The notes: generated by a model from the sequence alone, not told the origin. A stretch of 13,635 bases of DNA from Candidatus Bathyarchaeota archaeon (GCA_030670615.1 DAOVBJ010000006.1:1-13635); one strand, 5' to 3'; shown: positions 1 to 7,002, counted from the stretch's first letter. Made by a program: numbers and translations.

Positions 1-1823
1 CCTAATAAATGGCAAAGTGTAGGAGCTACATCCACTACGTTCATGCTTCTCTGTAAAGCTAGGCCTTTTTTTACTCCTGCTCCAGCCATAATGAAGACAG
101 AATGTTGTCCACTCATCCCAAAGCTGCCTACTGGAAGCTGTCGTCCATGCGCTCCATCAAAGCTTGGATGAACACCAAACACTACATCGCCAACCAAATC
201 TCCACTAAGATGGAGAATTTCCGCGTTCTCTCTTGAGAGAGCTAGGGAAAAGGGCCTGAAACCTGTTTCCGGATCTTTATAGTCCAATAACGCGTCAATT
301 ATTTCCCGTTGGGTTGCCTCGTAGTCGTTTGGATCAACAATTCCATTAGGTTCTCGACATTCTAGATTGATAAAAATGTGTATTAACCCTATGTGTGCTG
401 CCCGTGTCTTAGACCAATCGACTTCACCACTGTTTTTATGCGCTAGTAAACCCGCTTGTGCAAGCACGTCATTGACGATGACTGATTTAAACTGGGTAGA
501 GGTTCCGCCATGATCAGAGGCGATGACAACGACTGTGTCATCATCTGCGATTTCTACTATTCGACCGATCCAACGGTCGATGGACGAGTAGGTGCGATTC
601 AAGCCGTCGAGACATCGTTTCATCGTGTTTTGATCGGCGCCACTTGATTCGTCGGCTTGTCCAAGAAAGAAGTGATCACCGTAATCTGATGCATGAGTTT
701 CAGTGAAGAGTATATCCCAGTCATTGGTTGATGTGAGTTCCTGTGCTACACTTGCTAGATGTTGATGGTAATATTCCAGTAATTCAAAATAGGTGTCATC
801 GTCAATGAGGCCTAAAGCGTCTCTGGCGGGATTTTGCAGAAAGGGACCAAGTTTCTGATACAGTTTGTTGGCTATTCCTCGAGGATATCCATATCCTTCA
901 ATGGGCCAGATCTGAGGAACGAAGAGTTCAAAGTCATTACCATCTTTATTCAGGGAAATGAGCTTCATTCGGATGTTTCCGACCACCTGTTCGCCATCGA
1001 TTTCAAAGGAGTTCAACATCCAGTCACTCCACTTACCTTCCTGCAACTCGCAGTATAAGTCTCGAGTGTCACGAGATCTACAAATACGTACAGAATCGTA
1101 ACCTTGGCTGGTTCGGGCATAGATAAGACCATAAATTTGTTTGGGTTGACCTTTCTTTCCTCGTAACATGTTTCCTCGACCTCGGTGTAACGGGGTAAGC
1201 GTGAGCTCAACCTCCAGATAAGGTCGTTCTGACTTTGGTAGGTTTTGCCACAACGCGACCTCGGCGACAGTAATCTGTATGGGGTCATAGGGCATATCTT
1301 CCTGTAATGCGCTGGGATCAACCGATTCTGGATCGCGTGCTCCACCTATTGGACGAGGCGCCCATTTTCCACCAACAAATAAGTGATAGCCCGCAATCTG
1401 GTGATGGTTGGATACTCCAGGCCCGGTTCCTTCAATTTGTATCCCCTTTGTCAATGTTGGAGGCCAAGACATCTCCACTTTAACGAGGATGGGAATTTTA
1501 TCAGCACGTTCAGCCGTATTCCATAAATATTCTGACTTGGATAATGCTGTGTTAATGCCCCAAACCGTTTCATTTAATGGTTTTCCTACAGCTCTGATAT
1601 TAAAGTCCATCACTTCGTGAGTGCTATGCCATGAACCTGTGTAAAGCGAGGTCCAGCCAGGAGGGGTTAGAGTGGGAAAAGCTCCTACCATTGGACGGTA
1701 CACTCCTCGTTGTAAGAGTTTAGCGACGTGAGGCATATGTCCCCATTTCACCATATTCAATACAAGCTCCATACTGGCCCCATCGGTTGCGATTACGATG
1801 GCTTTTTTAGCTGGACTATTCAT
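1..1823 (-). CDS. Alkaline-phosphatase-superfamily phosphodiesterase (type I PDE/NPP-like), C-terminus off the window
   Basis: An uninterrupted frame of 607 codons runs from an ATG at 1823-1821 to the left edge. AGGGGAGGG lies just upstream as a strong Shine-Dalgarno. The N-terminus carries the first metal aspartate (D14 in IATDGAS). The nucleophile is probably T53 in the PTLTPPGWTSLYTG block typical of nucleotide pyrophosphatase/phosphodiesterase enzymes. Later come D380 and H384 (SDYGDH), D437-H438 (ASDHGG) and H574 (SGQHS), so the full two-metal ligand set is visible. Residues of roughly 120-370 form a large insert rich in beta strands between the nucleophile and the second metal half. There is no signal peptide, so a cytoplasmic enzyme is likely. 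The family hydrolyses phosphate mono- or diesters; the substrate cannot be told here. It is divergent from the corrinoid gene and may share its control region. What is missing beyond the edge is only the extreme C-terminus, by comparison with the family. Confidence 0.9.
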   Translation of the reverse strand, partial: MNSPAKKAIVIATDGASMELVLNMVKWGHMPHVAKLLQRGVYRPMVGAFPTLTPPGWTSLYTGSWHSTHEVMDFNIRAVGKPLNETVWGINTALSKSEYLWNTAERADKIPILVKVEMSWPPTLTKGIQIEGTGPGVSNHHQIAGYHLFVGGKWAPRPIGGARDPESVDPSALQEDMPYDPIQITVAEVALWQNLPKSERPYLEVELTLTPLHRGRGNMLRGKKGQPKQIYGLIYARTSQGYDSVRICRSRDTRDLYCELQEGKWSDWMLNSFEIDGEQVVGNIRMKLISLNKDGNDFELFVPQIWPIEGYGYPRGIANKLYQKLGPFLQNPARDALGLIDDDTYFELLEYYHQHLASVAQELTSTNDWDILFTETHASDYGDHFFLGQADESSGADQNTMKRCLDGLNRTYSSIDRWIGRIVEIADDDTVVVIASDHGGTSTQFKSVIVNDVLAQAGLLAHKNSGEVDWSKTRAAHIGLIHIFINLECREPNGIVDPNDYEATQREIIDALLDYKDPETGFRPFSLALSRENAEILHLSGDLVGDVVFGVHPSFDGAHGRQLPVGSFGMSGQHSVFIMAGAGVKKGLALQRSMNVVDVAPTLCHLL

Positions 1824-1853
1824 CAATATTACCCTCCCCTACTTTCTTCTTGT

Positions 1854-1875
1854 ATAACAATAATACTTTTGTTAT
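1854..1875. promoter_or_regulatory. Inverted repeat upstream of the phosphodiesterase gene
   Basis: ATAACAA (1854-1860) and TTGTTAT (1869-1875) form a perfect 7-bp inverted repeat with an 8-base centre. It sits 31-52 bases upstream of the phosphodiesterase ATG, where an operator or promoter-proximal site would be expected. It has no T-run after it in a sensible place for a terminator. Function is inferred from position only. Confidence 0.4.
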
Positions 1876-1894
1876 GTTATGCCTTTAATAATAT

Positions 1895-1902
1895 CTAGCT
1901 AG
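1895..1902. repeat. TAGCTA-type intergenic palindrome, copy 1 of 7
   Basis: CTAGCTAG lies almost at the midpoint of the 157-bp divergent spacer between the phosphodiesterase and corrinoid genes. It is followed by GTAAAAACATTTGATAAG, an A/T-rich stretch that could be a promoter element for the corrinoid gene. Related copies occur in six other spacers of this window and none was seen inside a gene. Confidence 0.5.
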
Positions 1903-1932
1903 GTAAAAACATTTGATAAGAGATATTACAGA

Positions 1933-1956
1933 GTTAAATCCAAAGAAAGATTTAAC
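1933..1956. promoter_or_regulatory. Inverted repeat in the leader of the corrinoid gene
   Basis: GTTAAATC (1933-1940) and GATTTAAC (1949-1956) are a perfect 8-bp inverted repeat around an 8-base centre, ending 24 bases before the GTG start at 1981. If transcribed it makes an RNA hairpin close to the ribosome binding site; if not, it is an operator-like site. It mirrors the repeat at 1854-1875 on the other side of the spacer, with the same centre length but different arm sequence. Confidence 0.45.
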
Positions 1957-1980
1957 GTGCCCGTACTGAGGTGACGAACG

Positions 1981-2637
1981 GTGTCAACAACTGAAATATT
2001 GGACGCTTTAAAAAACGATATTGTGAATCTAGACTTTGATCTGATAGTCAAAGACGCGAAACGAGCAATGGATACGGGTATTGACCCGTTACGAGTTATA
2101 GCAGATGGTATGGCCGTTGGAATGCAAATCGTCGGTGAAAAATTCGAGAGTGGAGAATATTTTTTATCTGACTTGATTGTGGCCGGTGCGGTCATGAAAG
2201 AAGGCATGGAGGTTATTAATCCTCATCTAACAGGTGAGAGATCTCAACATCTCGGAAAAGTCGTAATGGCAACCGTTGAAGGGGATCATCATGACATTGG
2301 GAAAAACATTGTCATGACTCTATTAATTGCTCGAGGTTTTGATGTCATTGACTTGGGAACCGATGTTCCCACAGAAACAATCGTTGACGCGGTGATTAAG
2401 AATACTCCGAACGTCATTGGATTATCCGCCTTAATTACTGTGACGATGCCTAAAATGAGGGAGGTCATCGAGGCATTAACTAACGCGGGAATAAGAGATA
2501 AAGTAAAAGTGATTGTTGGAGGAACGGCCGTGACATCAGAATTTGCAAAGGATATCGGCGCTGATCACCGAGCTGCTGATGCTGTAGAAGGAGTCAAGAA
2601 ATGCGTTGAATGGATGACTCAAAAAAGTGGAGAATGA
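1981..2637 (+). CDS. Corrinoid (B12-binding) methyltransferase protein, MtaC/MtbC/MttC-like
   Basis: The 218-residue protein has the classic two-part layout of corrinoid shuttle proteins. A helical cap domain occupies about residues 1-90 (ESGEYFLSDLIVAGAVM is the family's cap signature). A Rossmann-like cobalamin domain follows from about 93. The cobalt-ligand motif DxHxxG is D102-H104-G107 in GDHHDIG, with the later SxL (GLSAL, 148-151) and GG (VGGTAV, 179-184) motifs that hold the nucleotide tail. The GTG start is chosen because TGAGGTGA stands about 6-13 bases before it. Such proteins carry a methyl group on cobalt between a substrate-specific methyltransferase and an acceptor methyltransferase. 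The gene directly downstream is a URO-D-fold methyltransferase, fitting the second role. No MtaB-, MttB- or MtmB-like substrate enzyme is in the window, so the methyl donor is unknown. Confidence 0.93.
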   Translation: MSTTEILDALKNDIVNLDFDLIVKDAKRAMDTGIDPLRVIADGMAVGMQIVGEKFESGEYFLSDLIVAGAVMKEGMEVINPHLTGERSQHLGKVVMATVEGDHHDIGKNIVMTLLIARGFDVIDLGTDVPTETIVDAVIKNTPNVIGLSALITVTMPKMREVIEALTNAGIRDKVKVIVGGTAVTSEFAKDIGADHRAADAVEGVKKCVEWMTQKSGE

Positions 2638-2642
2638 TTACC

Positions 2643-3365
2643 ATGCAGACCTTTCGAGAAAAGATATTGGCTATGCTAAATGACGAAGTAGTTGAAAGTT
2701 TACCTTTTTTCCATTGGTGGCGGCATAGTCAGATAGGGTGGGCTGAACGAGAATGCCGAAATCGAGGGATGGGAATCTGTTGGTCACGTCCACCTCATTC
2801 AACAATTCTACACAATGTCAAAAGAAAGGTAATTCACGACCCTTCAAAAGGTCCAGGCCTATATCGCGTGATATATAGTACTCCCATTGGATCTGTGTAT
2901 CAGGATGAAAAGAGGGAGCCAGGGGTAGGGCAGTGGCACGGACCTCGAAGTTGGCGAGATGTAAGTCCATGGCACCTCACTCGCTTGATAAAGAGTGTTG
3001 AAGATTACGACGTAGTGAAGTATATTGTGGATCACACCGAATATCAACCGTATTATTTCCCCATCGAGCAAGCAAAAGAGTGGTTAGGAGAAGATGGTCT
3101 TGTCGTCGCGTCTTTACCGCACTCGCCAATGCAAATGTTAATGATTGACTGGATTGGAAGCGAAGGGGGACGATTCTACATTCACCACGCGAGATATCGA
3201 GAGAAAGTGGAAGCACTTTACGAATCACTAGTAAAGAGTTATTCGTCGATGTACGAGATCGCGGCTCATTCACCGGCGGATGTTGTAATGTTTGGGGACA
3301 ACATTGATGGAGTATTGGTAAATCCACGATTATTTAAACAATATTTTATGACTACATACGAATAA
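2643..3365 (+). CDS. URO-D-family corrinoid methyltransferase, N-terminal two thirds (ends at an in-frame TAA)
   Basis: This 240-residue product is the front part of a uroporphyrinogen-decarboxylase-fold protein of the type that works with corrinoid proteins. The segments FHWWRHSQ, SPADVVMFGDNIDG and NPRLFKQYF fit the barrel of that family. The ATG at 2643 is preferred because GGAG at 2629-2632 lies 10 bases before it; ATGs at 2634 (ATGA overlap with the corrinoid stop) and 2610 are in the same frame and cannot be excluded. Either way the gene is translationally linked to the corrinoid gene. The reading frame stops at TAA 3363-3365 and continues in exactly the same frame as the next entry, so this looks like one gene of about 377 codons with a nonsense codon rather than a frameshift. 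Possible explanations are a sequencing error, a fresh pseudogene, or two separately made halves. Confidence 0.8.
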   Translation: MQTFREKILAMLNDEVVESLPFFHWWRHSQIGWAERECRNRGMGICWSRPPHSTILHNVKRKVIHDPSKGPGLYRVIYSTPIGSVYQDEKREPGVGQWHGPRSWRDVSPWHLTRLIKSVEDYDVVKYIVDHTEYQPYYFPIEQAKEWLGEDGLVVASLPHSPMQMLMIDWIGSEGGRFYIHHARYREKVEALYESLVKSYSSMYEIAAHSPADVVMFGDNIDGVLVNPRLFKQYFMTTYE

Positions 3366-3377
3366 TGCGACGATTTT

Positions 3378-3773
3378 TTGCATGAACAGGGGAAACTCAT
3401 GGCAGTTCATATGGATGGACGACTGAACATTCTCAAAGATTTAATCGCTCAGACTTCAATCGATATCGTCGAAGCCGTTCACCCTCCACCGATGGGTGAC
3501 TTGGCCATAAACAACGCGTTATCCACTTGGAAGAATAAGGTTATCTGGATGGGGTATCCGGGATCGGTGTACACTCTTGGCCCCCAAGCTGTGAAGGAGC
3601 ACTCACTTCAGCTTCTGAGATCCATCATTCCTGGCGATCGCCTCTGCATCGAGATGTCAACCGAAAACTTGGTGTCGAATGAAAACCTACTAATGTTGAC
3701 ATCTATTCTAGAAAACGCAAAGCTTCCCCTCACACAAAGACAAATTAATCAAATCAAGCAACGCTTAGCTTAA
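3378..3773 (+). CDS. URO-D-family corrinoid methyltransferase, C-terminal third
   Basis: This 131-codon frame is in phase with the preceding one and begins four codons after its TAA. Reading through the stop gives TTYE, stop, CDDFLHEQGK, which fits the family's helix before HMDGR without any gap. HMDGR, EAVHPPPMGD and IPGDRLCIEMSTEN are characteristic blocks of the C-terminal half of URO-D-type methyltransferases, including the histidine that in MtaA-like relatives helps hold the catalytic zinc. If it is made as a separate polypeptide, starts are TTG 3378 or ATG 3399; the latter has only a poor GGGG upstream. The sequence shows no further damage, so the interruption is either recent or not real. 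Confidence 0.75.
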   Translation: MHEQGKLMAVHMDGRLNILKDLIAQTSIDIVEAVHPPPMGDLAINNALSTWKNKVIWMGYPGSVYTLGPQAVKEHSLQLLRSIIPGDRLCIEMSTENLVSNENLLMLTSILENAKLPLTQRQINQIKQRLA

Positions 3774-3890
3774 CTATCGTTGACTTCGCGTATGCGTATG
3801 TGACTATTACAGGCGCGTCTCCAAAGTAAACTATGTCTACTGCTATTATGCGTTTGTCGACGCAAACAGTTGATGACCGAAGACGCTTGC

Positions 3891-4898
3891 TTAAGGCTTT
3901 ACTAAAACGCGTAGCATCGTGTTTTTCGACGGGTCCAAAAGGGTTTGAAATGTCTCTTGTATCTCGTGTAGAGGGATTATTGTAGAAATAGTAGTTTCGA
4001 CGTCAATCTGACCCTTTATCATAACTTCCATACCGATCTCCCAGTCAAAGGGAGTTGAATCGCCATTCGTAGTAAACTTGATCTCAGGTTGCATCGTGTA
4101 CCAGTCTAAAGGGGTTAATATTATAGGTTCTTGATAAACCGCAAGGCAGGTTACCCTCCCATTTCGCGCCACTAATTGGCAAGCCTGATTGAGGGTGTTC
4201 TTCGCTGCAGCGCATTCATAGACAATGTCAGGTCCTTTTCCCCCTGTTAACTTAACGATCTCAGCGATCACATCTTCTTCAAAGGGATTAAAGACTTGAT
4301 CAGCCCCCAATTCAGCAGCTTTTGTCGCTCGTTCCTTGGCTGGTTCTGATACATAGACGGCTCTGGCTCCTGCCTGTCTAACCCGCTGAATCATCAGAAG
4401 CGCTATTGGGCCAGCGCCAATAAAGGCAACGGTGTCGGATATCTTGATCTGTCCCAGACGAACAGCGTGAATGGCAGCAACCAAAGGCTCAAGAGTAGCA
4501 GCCTGCTTATCTGAAACCTCATCAGGGATCCGTATAATTCGCGACGTAGATGCGGCTATATATTCAGCGTAGGCCCCTGTTCTTCGAGAAGGAGAAGAGT
4601 AACTGGCTCGAGGATTGAGTCGTAACCGTGGCGAAGACCCTCCTTCATGCTTGTAAAGCATGACCCGATCTCCCATCGAGAAGTCCTTTACGCCTTTTCC
4701 CAGCTCAGTGATCACACCACACCATTCGTGTCCTAATACGCGTCCAGGAGCCGTAATTCCGAATGAGTAGTTATGCAAGTCGGTTCCGCAAATTCCGCAG
4801 TATTTGATCTTTACCAGAACCTCGTTTGCTCTTGGTACCGGAGTGGGAATCTCTTCAACGGCCATGAATCCCGTCTTTTTAAAAACTGCTGCTTTCAT
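3891..4898 (-). CDS. Zinc-type medium-chain alcohol/polyol dehydrogenase (threonine/sorbitol dehydrogenase-like)
   Basis: A 335-residue MDR-superfamily enzyme. The N-terminal GroES-like domain has the catalytic zinc set C37 (CGICGTD), H57-E58 (GHEW) and E137 (LEPL). The Rossmann domain follows with the VAFIGAGPIALL nucleotide motif around 157-168, so it should oxidise or reduce an alcohol/ketone pair with NAD(P). The lobe that normally holds the structural zinc (about residues 83-109) contains no cysteine and is replaced by a short basic, serine-rich segment, so only one zinc is expected. The ATG at 4898 is preceded by AGGGA at good spacing. It lies 100 bases downstream of the M29-like gene on the same strand and converges with the URO-D gene. 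Substrate cannot be assigned from the sequence. Confidence 0.92.
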   Translation of the reverse strand: MKAAVFKKTGFMAVEEIPTPVPRANEVLVKIKYCGICGTDLHNYSFGITAPGRVLGHEWCGVITELGKGVKDFSMGDRVMLYKHEGGSSPRLRLNPRASYSSPSRRTGAYAEYIAASTSRIIRIPDEVSDKQAATLEPLVAAIHAVRLGQIKISDTVAFIGAGPIALLMIQRVRQAGARAVYVSEPAKERATKAAELGADQVFNPFEEDVIAEIVKLTGGKGPDIVYECAAAKNTLNQACQLVARNGRVTCLAVYQEPIILTPLDWYTMQPEIKFTTNGDSTPFDWEIGMEVMIKGQIDVETTISTIIPLHEIQETFQTLLDPSKNTMLRVLVKP

Positions 4899-4950
4899 TA
4901 TTATGTTCCCTAAAATAATGCTTTAAGGCTTTGTATTTAATTGAATGGGT

Positions 4951-4974
4951 AGCTAGCTCTATAGCGCACGCTAT
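4951..4974. promoter_or_regulatory. AGCTAGCT (copy 2 of 7) plus adjoining dyad upstream of the dehydrogenase
   Basis: AGCTAGCT occupies 4951-4958, about 53-60 bases before the dehydrogenase ATG. Two bases further on, ATAGCG-CA-CGCTAT (4961-4974) is a perfect 6-2-6 inverted repeat. The pair looks like a promoter-region control site for the minus-strand dehydrogenase. No protein partner can be named. Confidence 0.4.
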
Positions 4975-4998
4975 CTGTATTTATGTGCTTGCCTGCAT

Positions 4999-5592
4999 CT
5001 AGAACTTTGGCTCACCTTGATCTATGATGATTGCTCCATCTATTTCTACTGTCGGCTTTAGTAGCACTCCATCCAAGTGAAGTATGCTCTTGTTTAGGGA
5101 ACCATCCCCCGGCGAGAAATGAACAGTTCCGAGAGCGTGTTTATCTTCTTGGAGAGCACCAGTTGTTAACGCCTCTGGATTAGTACCCACAGCAAATTCG
5201 CCAATATACTTTGCTCCCTCGTCGCCTGTGTCGAAAATTAATTTCTTGAAAACTTTTGCGGCTTCTCCCCCGTAGATTCTGACGATCTTGCCATCCTTTA
5301 TATCATACTTAATAGGGTAATCGTAGGGCCATCGAAGAGGTATGACACCTTCCTGTATTCCATCAATTACTATCGTACCATTCATGGAATTAGGTATTGG
5401 TGCGTTCACCGCCTCGCCATCAGGAACCATATGATAAACAGGTCGAGGTTTAATTCTTCCCCAATTCGAACCAATCTTACCGCTTAGCTCAAAAGTCACA
5501 TCTGTTCCTGCTTCGCTACTTATCCTACAAATTTTTCCCTTTAATGTGGCAGCGGCTTTATCAGTAATCTCCTTTAATGTTTTTGTGTACAA
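4999..5592 (-). CDS. M29 aminopeptidase-like protein, catalytic C-terminal domain only (N-terminally truncated)
   Basis: The 197-residue frame matches the C-terminal half of M29-family metallopeptidases and their relatives. SEAGTDVTFELSG opens the conserved part. GEFAVGTNPEA, QEDKHALGTVHF and SILHLDGVLLKPTVEIDG follow, supplying the Glu, His and HxD residues the family uses for its metal pair. Relatives are usually well over 300 residues, with a first domain before the GTD block; here that domain is absent. A stop lies 11 codons upstream in frame and the divergent cupin gene begins soon after, so there is no room for it. The only plausible start is TTG at 5592, which has no Shine-Dalgarno. 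It may be a decayed or deletion-shortened gene, or a single-domain variant. Confidence 0.75.
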   Translation of the reverse strand: MYTKTLKEITDKAAATLKGKICRISSEAGTDVTFELSGKIGSNWGRIKPRPVYHMVPDGEAVNAPIPNSMNGTIVIDGIQEGVIPLRWPYDYPIKYDIKDGKIVRIYGGEAAKVFKKLIFDTGDEGAKYIGEFAVGTNPEALTTGALQEDKHALGTVHFSPGDGSLNKSILHLDGVLLKPTVEIDGAIIIDQGEPKF

Positions 5593-5667
5593 AATGCGCG
5601 CCCAGTAAAATTTAGAGACGATCTACTTTATTTTCGATTTTGCTATCGCTATGGTTTTCAATTAAGG

Positions 5668-5705
5668 CTTATTTTTTTGTATGAGAGACTTAAAAGAAAA
5701 ATAAG
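5668..5705. promoter_or_regulatory. Inverted repeat in the M29/cupin divergent spacer
   Basis: CTTATTTTT (5668-5676) and AAAAATAAG (5697-5705) form a 9-bp inverted repeat with a 20-base centre. A/T richness makes chance more likely than for the other dyads here. Its place between divergent starts suits an operator or promoter element. Confidence 0.25.
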
Positions 5706-5716
5706 GTGAAGAATAA

Positions 5717-5741
5717 TAGCTAGCTAAAAAGATATTAAAGA
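5717..5741 (+). promoter_or_regulatory. TAGCTAGCTA (copy 3 of 7) and putative promoter of the cupin gene
   Basis: TAGCTAGCTA at 5717-5726 is a perfect 10-bp palindrome, 51-60 bases before the cupin GTG. It runs straight into AAAAAGATATTAAAG, which could serve as an archaeal BRE/TATA-like element with a transcript start some 25 bases on and a short leader carrying GAGGG. The same order, palindrome then A-run, is seen at 1895-1920. Confidence 0.35.
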
Positions 5742-5776
5742 CTGTTAGGGCTCTTACTACGTTAGAGGGTTAAGTT

Positions 5777-6130
5777 GTGAAGTGTTTTTCTCGTGATGAA
5801 CTTGGGAAAAATTTGTTACCCGGTCGTACAATTCAAAGAGCAATAGGTAACAATTCCTTCTCCAGCAGTCAGATTATGACTGTCGGTTTCGCCCACTACT
5901 CTGCTGAAGCCGGAGCAATGGAACCGCACCAACACGCTGAAGAGGCTATCTATGTGACTGACGCAAAAAACGGTTGGGTGGAATACGGACCGCAGAAGGA
6001 TCGACTTGAGAATAAAGCACCCCTCACATCGGGCATGGTTCTTCATGTACCTGAGGGAGAATGGCATGTTTTTCGTTACGCTGAAGGAGGATTTGTGGAC
6101 ATCGTTTTTATGTACGCTCAAGTCATGTAA
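5777..6130 (+). CDS. Small cupin-domain protein
   Basis: A 117-residue single-domain cupin. Motif 1 is MEPHQHAEEAIYV (H51, H53 and a following glutamate, E55 or E56), and motif 2 is LHVPEGEWHVFR (H97), giving the usual His-His-Glu-His metal site. The GTG start has GAGGG seven bases upstream. No other domain or signal peptide is present. Cupins of this size act as isomerases, dioxygenases or sugar/ligand binders, so the reaction cannot be named. The gene is alone in its transcription unit, with 319 bases before the next gene, and is divergent from the M29-like gene. Confidence 0.88.
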   Translation: MKCFSRDELGKNLLPGRTIQRAIGNNSFSSSQIMTVGFAHYSAEAGAMEPHQHAEEAIYVTDAKNGWVEYGPQKDRLENKAPLTSGMVLHVPEGEWHVFRYAEGGFVDIVFMYAQVM

Positions 6131-6449
6131 ACCAAATCCGAAAGCATTTCATTGATAAACTGCTTCCACATATTGATAGGTAAAATAGCCAACTAACATA
6201 ATTACAGTTAGCCCGCTCAAGGCTGTAGCTAACTTCTCTATCAGCGTAAAAATGTTAAGTTACGTAGTTAGCTGGAGTGCTTTCCCCATTTTTCGGTCTC
6301 TTCTTAGCTTCGACGATTCGTTCTCCCTTTTTTCCTATATTTGTTTAGCTTGTAGCTAGTTTCGAAGCTTTTGCTGGCATTAAATTAGGGCTCGATTCCG
6401 TAAGCCACAAATTTTTTAACGTGGAACAATCAATTCAGACAAGATTACC
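6131..6449. other. Gene-poor spacer with a cluster of GTTAGC/GCTAAC and TAGCTAG elements (copy 4 of 7)
   Basis: This spacer holds AGTTAGC at 6206-6212, its exact inverse GCTAACT at 6228-6234 (15-base centre), AGTTAGC again at 6266-6272, and TAGCTAG at 6353-6359, followed by an A/T-rich stretch before the VOC gene. A six-T run lies at 6328-6333. I see no tRNA or terminator hairpin. A very short membrane-type reading frame on the minus strand is listed separately. Confidence 0.5.
6149..6220 (-). CDS. Possible membrane micropeptide (23 residues) or remnant
   Basis: From TTG 6220 to TGA 6151-6149 the minus strand encodes a short hydrophobic helix (LTVIMLVGYFTYQYV) ending in a polar tail. The open frame extends upstream through EKLATA to a stop near 6258, but without an ATG or GTG in that extension. 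It overlaps the GTTAGC repeat cluster and has no clear ribosome binding site, so it may be chance or the tail of a lost gene. Confidence 0.15.
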   Translation of the reverse strand: MSGLTVIMLVGYFTYQYVEAVYQ

Positions 6450-6851
6450 ATGAGTGCGAAATTAAAACTTTCGACAAATCACATCTCCCTTAAAGTGAAG
6501 GATCTTCAGGAGTCCCTTCGGTTCTACAATCAACTTCTTCAGCTCCCCATCGAACGCATCATTGGCCCAAAAGACAATCCGAGACTGATCTTCTTAAAGG
6601 GATTAGAGCTCTCCCAGATACAACCTGATGACGAATGGGTTCCTCCTCTCAAAACGGGCTTCTTTGGCCACATCGGCTTCGAAGTTGAGGACATAGATGC
6701 ATGGATCAAACGGTTGGAGGCGGAAGGCGTCCAATTCACTCTTCGCTTTCGAGACGTCAAATTTGAGAACGAAAAGATGGCCGTGAAAGTGTCCTTCTTC
6801 CTCGATCCCAGTGGCATTCCCCTCGAATTAGTCGAGTGGCGAAATCTTTAG
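6450..6851 (+). CDS. Glyoxalase/VOC-superfamily protein
   Basis: A 133-residue protein with two beta-alpha-beta-beta-beta modules. The first begins at NHISLKVKDLQESLRFY and the second at GHIGFEVEDIDAWI; the end is FFLDPSGIPLELVEW. H11, E53, H74 and E126 sit where the metal ligands of glyoxalase I and extradiol dioxygenase relatives lie. The family includes lactoylglutathione lyase, methylmalonyl-CoA epimerase and resistance proteins; nothing here decides between them. The ATG at 6450 is preceded by only a weak purine stretch. The gene stands alone, with spacers of over 300 bases on both sides. Confidence 0.9.
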   Translation: MSAKLKLSTNHISLKVKDLQESLRFYNQLLQLPIERIIGPKDNPRLIFLKGLELSQIQPDDEWVPPLKTGFFGHIGFEVEDIDAWIKRLEAEGVQFTLRFRDVKFENEKMAVKVSFFLDPSGIPLELVEWRNL

Positions 6852-6917
6852 ACCCCCTGAGGCACTGATCGGTTGTCCGAACTCCCAGCGAACAGACTAG
6901 GCTTGAGCATGATCTAC

Positions 6918-6946
6918 GGAGTCCACTCCCTACTTAGGACTCTTTT
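6918..6946 (+). terminator. Probable terminator of the VOC gene
   Basis: GGAGTCC (6918-6924) pairs with GGACTCT (6937-6943, one G-U), with a 12-base loop, and runs into TTTT. It lies about 70 bases after the VOC stop codon. The T-run is short, so strength is uncertain. Confidence 0.4.
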
Positions 6947-7002
6947 ATCATTCAAGAAAAACTGGGAGCATTAAATCCTCTTTCTTCTTGCCATAAATCG
7001 TT

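Noticed and set aside
1013..1345. 110-codon minus-strand frame inside the phosphodiesterase gene
   Set aside because: Same strand but a different frame from a complete two-metal enzyme; a shadow.
3363..3365. Stop codon as a recoded amino acid (pyrrolysine or selenocysteine)
   Set aside because: The codon is TAA; known recoding in methyltransferases uses TAG, and selenocysteine uses TGA.
3852..3867. GTTTG/CAAAC short hairpin between convergent genes
   Set aside because: Five-base stem with no T-run; too weak to call a terminator.
6385..6410. GGCTCGATTCCGTAAGCC resembling a tRNA T-arm
   Set aside because: No matching acceptor, D or anticodon arms around it.
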